35,462 nucleotides of DNA, from positions 1-35,462 of the forward strand of contig MU404246.1 of assembly GCA_022695795.1 (NCBI GenBank). The letters run 5' to 3'. The position numbers were made by a program, and so were the translations under genes. This document shows, one piece after another, positions 21,077 through 31,102 of this stretch. The notes beneath the pieces were generated by a model. The model searched no databases, was not told the DNA's origin, and saw only the letters and a list, made by a program, of their open reading frames with translations. Origin of the DNA: Biscogniauxia marginata (lineage: Eukaryota > Ascomycota > Sordariomycetes > Xylariales > Xylariaceae). Every line of letters starts with the position of its first letter. Within the stretch, counting starts at the first letter, position 1.

Positions 21077-22069
21077 TCAGTCGCTCCGCAGCATGCTCTC
21101 GACGAGGTCGCCGAGGGGGCCCCAGAAGTCCTTGCCGCTGGCGAGGCCGTGCTCGTCGATGAAGAGGACGTACTGCTTGAAGCTGGTGTTGAGGTGGGGC
21201 TCGAGGCCGAGCTCGCGGATGACGGGGTAGTGGTGGCAGTAGATGTGGGCGTAGACGCGGTAGAGGCGCTTGAAGATCTGGCGGACGAGGGCGGGGAAGG
21301 ACTTGGGGAAGGGGACGCCGATGCGGCTCGGCAGGACCGACTCGTTGTCGATGGCGCCCTGGACCCAGCTCATGAGCTGCTCGATGTAGGCCGGGGCCGC
21401 CATCTTGGTGGGGCGCTTGTAGGTCTCGTTGTCTTGCCAGAGGTACTCGAACCTGCGGTGCGAGGGGGGTTAGTTTTTTTTGGTTTTGTTGGTGGGGTGG
21501 ATGGGATGTAGATATTGGAAATTATGTGATGATGATAATGTATGCATGTATGTATATATATGGGCGAGAAATAGAGAGAGGGAGAGGGAGAGGGAGACTC
21601 AACTCGTCGGTAGCTTTCATCTCGGGGCATGACTGCGGCGAGCAGAACTCGGTGATGGCGCCGTAGAGCAGGTTGATCTGGTTGTAGAAGTCGACCATGT
21701 TGACGGCCAGCCACTCGTTCTCGTCCTCGCCCTCGGGCAGCTTGACGATCTTGCGCAGGCTGCCGCCGCCGAGCGTCGCCTCGGCGTACTGCCGCAGCTG
21801 GTAGCTCGTGTTGCCGCCCTTGCCGGTGCGGGAGCGCAGCTGGTTGCGCGCGCGCTGGTTCCTGTTTACGACGAAAGGGAGGGGGCCGGTCAGCCGGATC
21901 ATGGGTGAACAAACGAACGCTGCTGCGGATGGGGACGGACGTACACGGTGGTGACGAACGAGGTCATCTTGGCCCCAAGCTTCTTCCGCAGGGGACTCTT
22001 CGGGGGAGGAGTAGGTGGTCGAGGAGGAGGAGGAAGAGGAAGAAGTACGTCGGTTATCGTCTGCGACAT
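21077..22069 (-). CDS. mob1: MOB1-type kinase activator
   Basis: Mob1 binds and activates NDR/LATS-class kinases in the mitotic-exit/septation network at spindle poles and the division site. Three exons (21945-22069, 21604-21861, 21077-21452) give 252 residues. The introns are GTACGT...ACAG and GTTGAG...GCAG. Residues 1-42 form a Pro-rich, variable leader. The Mob core follows: [41 protein letters not shown], then the zinc site with Cys115 and Cys120 ([10 protein letters not shown]) and His197/His202 (HIYCHH). The ending [20 protein letters not shown] is close to invariant in the family. The start at 22069 keeps the leader in frame; an in-frame ATG lies 45 bases upstream and cannot be excluded. 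Confidence 0.96.
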
Positions 22070-23217
22070 GGTGAGTGGTGGTGGTCGTTGTGTTAGCGGG
22101 GCATTCCTCATCGCTTTTGTCTGGATATTGTTTGGGGAGGACGGAGGGGGGAGTTTGTGGTGAGAATTATGACGAGTATTTACCTGCAAGATTCCCTATC
22201 TAGGAGTTATCCGAATTATACAAATGATATGCGCACGCGCGCGTCTCTCTCTCTCTCTTTCTGGTCGTCTGGGGAAGAATCGGCGGTGAATGTTTGCGAA
22301 CAGTGGTCTTTTTGATATGTAAGAAGAAAAAAAAGATATCACCTGCTGTAGTAACTTGAGGCTAGAAAGTATGGGCGACCCCGTCTGATGGCATTGGAGT
22401 GGATGTTTTGATGGAGTTGCTATGCGCGGTGCACGGGCCAGAAATCCTAAGGAAGCAGGGGCCCCCCTGTAGTCCACCCCGCGCGCGCCTGCGGTCCCCC
22501 CACATTGCATCAGCCATTCCATTCCAAGCCTAGGTTATGTATGTACTCAAGCCTCATCTTACATCCTTATTTATCCTCATTTCTATGTACAATCCTAGGT
22601 TAACCCTCTTTTACACATTACACAATTTTTCAATTTGCAGTCTTCCACTTGTTCTTGTTCTTGTTCTTGTTCTTGGACTTGGACTACCACTATGGTGACC
22701 AATTTTACAGTACTGCTATTCTTTACTCTATACCTGATTGTCCTTGGAAGAACTACCTAACGATGCTCATTTCTCTCAAGCAAGATGTCTTAGATGAGAT
22801 CACATCACTCGCAATACATACCTAGGTATACATCAATTAGCTGGTACTCGTACGTCTTGATTAGTGACAGAGCGAGGTCCATTCTGTCTGGTGCATATTG
22901 AAATCCCACTCCCCTTCCTCTTCCCGGGGCATCAACCTACCGAATACTAATCCAAATGTGAATAAGGTCTAGAGAAAGACCCCGCAAATGAGCATCGTTC
23001 CCCAGGCTTTTAGACCCGGATAATTGGCCTCTCCACCCAAGGTAACAGCAAGAGGCTTAGTATCCCAGATATACGGTAACGGGATACTGATACGGTATAG
23101 TACATGTAGGTAGGTATACAGGTTACGATCCTTTATTTAACTTGATGTTCAGCTGCGTTTTGTATTAGGCCACCAGTGTGCCTTTTCAGCCAGGTTATGC
23201 TCGCTCTCCAGGCCAAA
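22070..23217. promoter_or_regulatory. Divergent region MOB1 / six-hairpin glycosidase
   Basis: This 1148-bp stretch has no supported gene. It contains a CT run near 22244-22261, a TTGTTC repeat at about 22651-22674, several CCTAGGT words (22527, 22597, 22822) and a GTAGGTAGGTATACAGG element near 23107. It should hold two promoters in opposite directions. Confidence 0.5.
22651..22674 (+). repeat. (TTGTTC)n short tandem repeat
   Basis: About four copies of TTGTTC are followed by a diverged TTGGACTTGGAC doublet, in the MOB1/glycosidase intergenic region. Confidence 0.85.
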
Positions 23218-25602
23218 ATGTTATTTTTCATATGCGGAGTCTCCTTTTTAGCCCTCAGCAACGTGTATGCAAAAGCTGCTGGAATTGATAGACGGCGAGT
23301 CGTTCGATCCTTCAATCCCCATCGCAATGCCAGCTCCAGCACCACCCCATTACAAGTTGGCAATGGAAATTTTGCCTTCGGCGTAGATGTGACGGGGTTG
23401 CAGACATTCAGTCCCTTTGCTACAATGTCCACATGGGGTTGGCATAATTTTACTTTACCAACTACCAGTGGCCAAACCTCTGTTAATGGTAAGTGTCCAA
23501 CTACGTATGTAATAGCAGAGCATGTGTTGTCTAATACAGCTGTAGATTTTACTGGTTTGGACTGGTGGACACACGGCCGACTAGTCAACTATAATCAACC
23601 CAATCCAGCACAGAGCGATATATCCAATTGGCTAATACAAAACCCACAACGAGTAAACCTGGCTACCATTGGCTTCTCGTTCGACGGGCTTGATGTGACT
23701 GAAGATATGTTAAATGACAAGAACCAGGTGCTCGACTTATGGACGGGGAAGATCTCATCCTCATTTTCCTATGGTGGAGCTTCAGTTGACGTCGAAACCT
23801 GGGCAGATTCAAATTCTGATACCATTGGCATTGCTGTGGAGTCGGAGCTGCTATTGTCAGGTTCGCTTGGGTTCTTCTTCGACTTTCCCTTGCCGACTGT
23901 AAATAAATTCGAAGCACCCTTTGTTGGCGTATTCAACGCCACGAGAAACCACACCACCACGCTCCAACCTGGACAGAATAAGGCTTTTATCCAGCATGAT
24001 CTTGATACTACCTCTTATATAGTCTCTTTAAGCTGGAACTGCGAGGCTGAGATATCTGGCCCCATCGAAGGGACTCATCGCTATGTTCTACGACCACTGG
24101 AAGGCACCGGCAAGATCACGTTGTCAATTACCTTCTCTCCAGTTCAAGAGTCACATGTCCCTTCATTAGATGATATCAAGACGAGGTCTAAAACTTGGTG
24201 GGAATCTTACTGGAGATCAGGGGCGTTCATTGACCTTTCGAAAACGAAGTCGTCCAATGCTACGGAGCTACAGCGAAGAATCATCTTATCTCAATATCTC
24301 ACAGCCGTCAACTCCGCCTCGTCATATCCGCCACAAGGTTAGTAATTGTTGCTCTTATCTGTATAGCAAACCCACTAACTTATGTATTAGAGTCAGGTAA
24401 GCCCGCCTAGTTTGCTCATCATATTTAAGACCCAGTCGATCGTAGGTTAATGAGTTTCAAGGCTTGGTGAATAATGGCTGGTACGGCAAGTTCCATGTAA
24501 GTGCCACTCGCCGTCGTATTAAACAATTGCATTACAGTTTGTGCCGGGCCAAGCCGTGATTTAACCAGGCTTACAGCTCGAGATGATATTATGGCACCTT
24601 CTCCATTTTTCGCGATGGAATAAGTTCCCCTTATTGTGGCGTAGCCTTCCGAACTTGTATAGCCAGTACCTAGATTCGTCGATAGATCGCGCCAAACTTC
24701 AAGGCTACGACGGTGCTCGATGGGGAAAAATGACAGATCCAACCGGTCGGTCTGCTCCCGGCGAGATCAACTCACTGTTAATATGGCAACAGCCTCATCC
24801 TATGTACTTTGCGGAGATTGAGTACCGAAGCTTTTCTAACGAAACCACACTCCGGAACTGGGATAGGATACTCAGCTCCACAGCCGACTTTATGGCATCT
24901 TACGCCTTTTTCAACGAGTCAACTAGAGTCTACGACCTAGGCCCGCCTATGTACCCGGCATCCGAGAATACGAATCCAAATGCCACTATAAACCCAGCCT
25001 TCGAGCTTGCATACTGGCGGTTTGGGCTTGATGTGGCTATCAAATGGAAGAAGAGGCAAAATCTCGAGGCACCTGTGAAATGGGTCGAAGTCCGCGATAA
25101 TCTAGCCCCACTACCCGTCGCAGACGACGCGTTTGCCGTCTACGAGGGGATCCCCGACATGTGGGAGGGCAGGACGACTGTTCAAGACCACCCTGCCATG
25201 TCGGCCATTTTCGGGCTTCTCCCTCCGCCGTCGCCCGGCGCAGACGGCGGTGGCGACGCAGAGCCTCTCAATATAACGATCGTTAAGAACACGGCGGACA
25301 AAATACGGGACCTGTGGGACCTGGGCGACTGCTGGGGCTGGGACTTCCCGATGCTGGCCATGAACTCGCTGCGGCTCGGCGACGTCGACCAGGCGGTGGC
25401 CTACCTCCTCCACCCGCTGTTCGAATTCGACGACGCGGGTTACCCCGTGGGTGGCTCGCGGGTGCCGACGCCGTACTTCCCAGGGTCGGGGGCGTTCTTG
25501 CTGGCTATAGCTATGATGGCGGGCGGGTGGGACGACGAGCCCTGGATGCATTTCCCTGAAGGATGGGGCGTCGTCGCGGAAGGATTCGTACCCGGCTTGT
25601 GA
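23218..25602 (+). CDS. Secreted six-hairpin glycosidase-like enzyme
   Basis: A secreted enzyme with an N-terminal beta-sandwich and a C-terminal (alpha/alpha)6 catalytic barrel. Five exons (23218-23488, 23540-24337, 24391-24396, 24462-24496, 24577-25602) give 711 residues. The third exon is only six bases and adds residues E and S of the motif QESGLVNNGWYGKFHLEM. The signal peptide is residues 1-18 (LFFICGVSFLALSNVYA). Conserved pieces include RSFNPHRNASSSTTPLQVGNGNFAFGVDVTGLQTF, DWWTHGRLVNYNQPNP, WQQPHPMYFAEIEYR and GPPMYPASENTNPN. Many N-glycosylation sites are present. The start at 23218 places the signal peptide at the extreme N-terminus; an ATG at 23197 is possible. The family resembles fungal six-hairpin proteins, and the exact CAZy family and substrate are not clear. 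A GH55-type gene follows in the same direction. Confidence 0.85.
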
Positions 25603-26780
25603 CGAAGCTGTCCTAAGGTGCTGATGCCAAGGCAATTTGTTCCACCTGTACTGATAAGCTTATTGTCATTTTGATCCCAGATCGGAGGGTGAGATACGGA
25701 GATAGATCTAGTTAACAGATCGACCCTATTTGGCTGAACCATCAGGTCAAGATCACTTTCGGAATTTATTTCGCTATCATACTCTTAAGGCATAACTTCT
25801 ACATTCAAGGCAACACTACCTTGCCTTATTGCCTGCGTGAGCCTCGAACTTCAGTATAATCGCTTACACGCAATCAATTTCAAGAATTACCTAGTACTGT
25901 CGTGTGGACTATGTATCCAGCTCCTCGGAGCTTCTGGTTGGGATCCGAGGCTGACCCCTGACTTACAGAACTTCTACTCTCGATGACGCTATCAGAATCA
26001 TTCACCTATCCGCTAGTTCGCACCGGTTGTTTTATTCCTTCGTAAAATATCGCTTTAGCGGCCATAAATAGGTACATAGATAGCTGACAAAAGTGCAGTG
26101 GCTTCGGCCTAACTACAGTAACCCACATACACATACCTACTCCACCAACGGCGGTGAGCTAGTATTCTGCATATGCTCTATAGGAGGCAGTAAGCGCAAG
26201 AAACTTGAGGTTCGTATCGTGGATGGCAAGAACAATTACCTTTCCATTTGTCGCTGACGGCTTGCGAATAGACGGGTCCTGGGACGTTGTGGGATCTATG
26301 TATTTATGCAGGGTACTGAGAAATGATATCAAATGATCTGACTTGGGCTAGACTCATGTAATTCTTAAAATAGATCCAATCCCCCTGACAGGGGTGGGTT
26401 CAAGTCAAATCCTCGGGACTGGGGCCGTATCAGAGCTTCATTTGCTGCTGACGCCAACCTGTGCAGGGAATACGGGACGCATGGCAGGTTGACTGGACTT
26501 GAGCCTCAGCGGCCCCCGAGGGCCCATGAGAATCTATCATGAGAATCATGGACCTAGAATCTAATTGTAGATTTGTACGTTCAAGTGAACGAACGATTTT
26601 AGTAGGACGATCATTCGAGGCCAAGCGTTGACAGCCCACAGCTCGTACTGAGCTAACATTCAGCTACATCATCGTGGCATTCCTTCAAATATTGGGCAGT
26701 ATTGCCCTCTCTTTCGTTACTGATTCCCTAAGATTGAGTCCATCCTTTTGAGAATATACCCCCATGTCCATTCGCTCAAG
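25603..26780. promoter_or_regulatory. Intergenic region upstream of the GH55-type gene
   Basis: No supported gene is seen in 1178 bp. It contains ACATACACATACCTACTCC near 26126-26144, a CCCCTGACAGGGG hairpin near 26382-26394, and a short direct repeat ATGAGAATC at about 26526-26548. The right end should hold the promoter of the downstream enzyme gene. Confidence 0.5.
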
Positions 26781-29495
26781 ATGTACCTCTCATTGCTCCT
26801 GACGGGCTCTGTGCTCTTGACTACAGCTCTAGCAACACCGGTATCAGAACCAAGTATCGATCCCGTCCTCAATGTGGTTGGTTCCGCACTTGAATCCTTC
26901 GCATCTTCCCCTAATGAACCCGAATACTGGTACAGTTCTGTTAAGCATAATGGCATCTCCCCCTTCACTCCGAACGGGACGGCCTGGCCAGTATTCCGAA
27001 ACGTGAAGAGCATGTTTGGAGCCAAGGGCGATGGCGTACAAGACGACACGGAGGCTCTCCAGAACGCGATCAACGCCGGTAACAGCTACGCTGCGAGGAA
27101 CGAGAGTCGTCTCGGGACGACTCTCCAGCCGGCCGTGGTCTACCTTCCCAAGGGCACCTACGTCTTGACCACGCCCATCCAGCTCTTCGTCGGCATGATT
27201 CTGATGGGGGACCCCACGGATCCGCCGACGATCAAGGCGAGTGCCGGCTTCAGCGGCGACTACATGATCTATGCGAAAGACCCGTCTCAGGGCTCGACGA
27301 CGAACTTCTACGTCGGGATGAAGAACGTGGTCATCGACTCGCAGGCCGTCGACAAGGACAACAGCCTCACGCTGGTGGACTGGAGCGTCAGCCAGGCCTG
27401 CCAGCTCGCCAACGTGAGGTTCGACATGCCCTATGACTCGGCCGGCCACACAGGCATCGCCATGCCGGAGGGCGGGTCGGGGCTTATCATGGAGGACTTG
27501 TATTTCCACGGCGGCGTGGTGGGGATCGAGCTAAACAACCAGCAGTACCACTTCAAGAGCCTCACCTTCGACGGCTGCACGACGGCCATCTTGGTGCGGC
27601 ACATGTTCATGACCCACTGCCAGGGGTGCAACTTCACGCTCTGCGGCATCGGCGTGGACATGACGAGGCCGGCGGAGGGCGAGAGCATCGAGGGGATGGG
27701 GAGCTTCATCATCACCGACTCGGTGGTAGCGAACACGGGGGCCCTCGTCAACACCGCGGCACCCAACGGCAGCTTCGCCTCGGTGATCCTGGAGAACGTG
27801 CGAGTAGACGGCTCGGTCCAGTCGACAGTCACGGCGGCCGGAGAGATCGTGCTCCGGGGCGGCGTCGGGAACGACGAAGCGTGGGTCTGGGGCAACACGT
27901 ACCGCCGCGGCGGGCCGGAGGCAGGGTCCTTCGAGCGGGGCGCCAAGCTCGCGACCAGCCGGCCGGCGTCCCTGGTCGACGGATCCGGGGCCTACTACCG
28001 CTTCGCGCCGCCCACGTACGCGGAGTACACCGCTGACCAGATCGTCAACGTGAAGGACGTGGCGGGGTTCCCAGTCGCCGGCGACGGCCGGGCGGACGAC
28101 ACGGCCAGCCTGCAGGCCATCATTGACCAGGGCGCCGCCGCCGGCAAGGTCCTGTTCTTCCCCTACGGCGTCTACCTCGTCACCGACACGCTGGTCTTCC
28201 CGCCGGGGAGCCGCGTGTTCGGCGAGGCCTGGCCGGCCATCTCGGCGACCGGCAGCAAGTTCATCAACGCGGCCGCGCCGGTCCCCATGGTCAAGGTCGG
28301 CAACCGAGGAGACGTCGGCGTGGCTCAGTTTTCCGAGATGCTGTTTACCGTCGAGGACGTCCTCCCGGGTATACGTTTTTCTTCTTCTTTTCCACTCGTG
28401 GATTCCCCCCCTTTCACTATGCGACACTACGAACAACCCCCCACAAGCTAACCGATAGCCGCAGGTTGCACCCTTCTCGAGGTCAACATGGCCGGGGAGA
28501 ACCCAGGCGACGTCGGGTTCTGGAACACGCACTTCCGCGTCGGCGGGGCGAACGACTCGCAGACGACGGGGAAATGCACGACGGGCGACCCGGCGGACTG
28601 CAAGGCCGCGTTCATGCTGGCGCATTTCACCAGCAGCTCGTCTGCCTACGTCGACGACATGTGGGGTACGTCAATCTGGCCCCCCTCCCCTCTCCCCCTT
28701 CCCCTTTCTTTCCCCTTTCTACTCCTCCTCTCTTAGGTAGTATATCTAGCTGACCGAGGGGGGATGCGCGTAGCCTGGACCGCGGACCACGACCTCGACG
28801 GCTCGAACAGCCAGACCATCTCCGTCGGCCGCGGCGTGCTGATCGAGTCGACGCGGCCGTCGTGGTTCTTCGGCCTCGGCAGCGAGCACAACACCCTGTA
28901 CGAGGTGAACATCAACCACGCGCGCGACGTCTTCATCGGCTTCCAGCAGAGCGAGACGCCCTACTGTAAGCATCCCCTCCCCCACCCCCTTTTTTTTTTC
29001 CCCCAATCCCTTTCTCCCTGCCTCCCTCCCTCTTCACAACCCCCATCCCCCCGCCCCCAGAACGAACCACTAACAAAAAACCCCCTCAAAAAAAAAACAG
29101 GGCAAGGCACCAACTCCCCGCGCCTGGCCCCGGATCCGTGGTCCGCGCCGGCGGCCCTCGCGCTCCCGAGCGACCCGGACTTCGCGTGGTGCGGGGCCGC
29201 GGACGCGCAGTGCCGGATGTCGGTGTACCAGGGCGTAGCCGCGTCGCGCGACCTGCGGCTGTACGCGGGCGGGTTCTGGACCTTCTTCGGCGGCGGGGAG
29301 GCGTGCGCGCCGGGCGAGGACTGCCAGCGTGACGGCGTGCGCGTCGACGGCGACAGCGCCGGCATATACTACCTCGGGCTCGGCGTCAACCGCGTGGCCA
29401 ACCTCGTCGTGCGCGACGGCGAGCCCGTCGTCCGGAGCGCGGATAACCGCGGCGGGTGGTCGGCGAACGTGGCGGCTTACCTGGGGAGTGTGTAG
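26781..29495 (+). CDS. Secreted GH55-type (beta-1,3-glucanase family) enzyme
   Basis: A secreted enzyme of the pectate-lyase-3/GH55 fold, whose characterised members are exo-beta-1,3-glucanases acting on laminarin-like glucans. Four exons (26781-28368, 28465-28665, 28774-28965, 29101-29495) give 791 residues; all introns are phase 1. The signal peptide is residues 1-19 (LSLLLTGSVLLTTALA). Two rib-type beta-helix starts are seen: NVKSMFGAKGDGVQDDTEAL near residue 74, and VNVKDVAGFPVAGDGRADDT near residue 420. This is the duplication typical of GH55. Later motifs are WAWTADHDLDG and GLGSEHNTLYEVN. Glu634 of the latter lies where characterised GH55 enzymes have their acid residue, by memory, unverified. 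Intron 3 is a C/T run followed by an A run. The start is the ATG directly before the signal peptide; an in-frame ATG 33 bases upstream is less likely. Confidence 0.9.
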
Positions 29496-30424
29496 GTAGG
29501 GGGGATAGGTAGGTAGGTAGGTTAGTAGGGGAAAAAAAAAGGGGGCGTGGGGGAGGAGGGATGACTTGGATTTTCATCGTCATCCTAGTTAAGGGCATCT
29601 AGATAGATATACAATATAATGTATATATTAATAAATCGGGGTCTATCACAACCTACATCATTATTCTGAAATTGCCTTGCGAGGTTACGGTTTTCATATG
29701 ACGAGAGTGAAGAGAGCCGGGTTTAGAAAAAAAAAAAAGGGGGGGGGAATCATGCCACGAAAGTTATAAAATCCGACAAGTTGGTTATTAGCAACATATT
29801 ATGGTCTTGCGTTTGTCCGGATTTGCCACGGTATAAAAAGGTTGGAAAGCACTTGTTATATCTACATATATACCTGGTATATATTCGGTGCGGGATATTC
29901 ATGGTCAAGACGCCCTGAGCGTTGAACCAAGTTACCAGTATGGGCCTGTTGGTAGATCTTTCCTAGCTTAAGCATTCGGTAACACTGGGCCGACAGGAAG
30001 TCAGATCTCGAGGGTCCTGGGCAGCTACTCGCGCTCGAGCAGTTTACATTGTCAGTCAGATAACCCTGACTATGAAGGAATAGATTCGAAAAATTTGGAG
30101 TTTAGAGACCAAGTATATAACCTAAATCAAGTTTTCGGTTTATTGGCTATTAATATAGAAATTGGGACTCGTTGGCATCTTGACGGGCACACTCATACAA
30201 GGTGTTCCTGTAAAGGCGCAAACCTCCCCCAGTCTTTTGTCTCGCTAAGATCTGCGATCCGACCTAGGCCTAGCCTTTGTAGCTGGTTCGTGATGGAAGG
30301 CATTTCACAATATTCTGCCCGGTACCATCTAGGTCGCCTACACGTTCGCGACCGCTTTCCACCTAGGAGGTGATAAGGTAGAGCCACTCCTCAAAGCTGC
30401 CAAGTTGAATATCGAAATTCCAAC
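29496..30424. other. Convergent region between GH55-type gene and LSM1
   Basis: A GTAGGTAGGTAGG run lies at 29506-29520, an A/G-run near 29728-29748, and AATAAA at 29630-29635 is a likely poly(A) signal for the GH55-type gene. A TATAAAA at about 29833-29839 has no obvious gene downstream. The 92-codon open frame at 30095-30373 looks like chance. Confidence 0.5.
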
Positions 30425-31102
30425 TCAGAGCAAGATCTCGCCGAGATTTTCGCCCTCAAATCCGAGCGTGGCAAGCTTGCGCAGCCTGTTCTTCTCTTTC
30501 ACCTTGTCTGCTGCTTTCTTATCCTTTACTAATTTCTCCACCACTGAAAATTCTGCCTTCTCGTAGCCCGCGGGAGCCTCGTCGTCCTTATCGAGGTCGA
30601 TCTCCCCGAGCAGAAGGACGTTCTCACCTCGCACTAGGAAGATGCCGTGGGGTTTATCGGCGTACAAGCCCTTGGGCTGCGGATCATTGGGCTCGGAGGT
30701 GGTGGCGTATATGCGCTCGACCGTAGACTGAAGGACCAGGTTTGCTATGTCGCTTCGTGTTAGTCCTAGGAAACCCTGTCACTTGGAAAGAAGAAATGTC
30801 TAAGAGTTGAACACGCACCGAATTGGTCCCAGCTCCGTAGTATTCCAGTCAACTTCCTACCGTCTCGAAGACATACCAAGAGCTTCTCTAGACATGGCGG
30901 TTAACCAAGAACACCAGCAGAGAAGCTATTCGGCACTGCTAGGCGTCTTACTATCAGTCAAATCCAGCAGCTGGGCGGCGGTGGTGAACATCTGAGGCGG
31001 CAGCTGCTGGGTCTGGGGCGGGGGGGCCAGTCCTGGCATCGGGGCTCCCGGCTGAGGGCCGCCGGGCTGAGGCGGATCATGGAGAGTCAGATTCTCCATC
31101 AT
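30425..31102 (-). CDS. lsm1: Sm-like protein LSm1
   Basis: LSm1 is the subunit that defines the cytoplasmic LSm1-7 ring, which with Pat1 binds the 3' end of oligoadenylated mRNAs and promotes decapping. Three coding exons (30952-31102, 30819-30887, 30425-30744) give 179 residues. The introns are GTAAGA...CTAG (64 bp) and GTGCGT...ATAG (74 bp). Seen: a Pro/Gln-rich leader, TTAAQLLDLTD, the Sm1 motif [29 protein letters not shown], the Sm2 motif GIFLVRGENVLLLGEID, and the basic C-terminal extension typical of LSm1. The first of two adjacent in-frame ATGs was used. A likely 5' untranslated intron with GTAAGT donor lies at 31120-31190. Two short exons make the full gene invisible to a simple frame search. 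Confidence 0.95.

Noticed and set aside
26380..26430. tRNA-like string GGGTTCAAGTCAAATCC after a small hairpin
   Set aside because: The T-arm stem does not pair and no acceptor or anticodon stem can be built around it.
27531..28625. A 364-codon minus-strand frame inside the GH55-type gene
   Set aside because: It is antisense to conserved beta-helix motifs and rich in Arg, Val and Asp. No family is recognisable.
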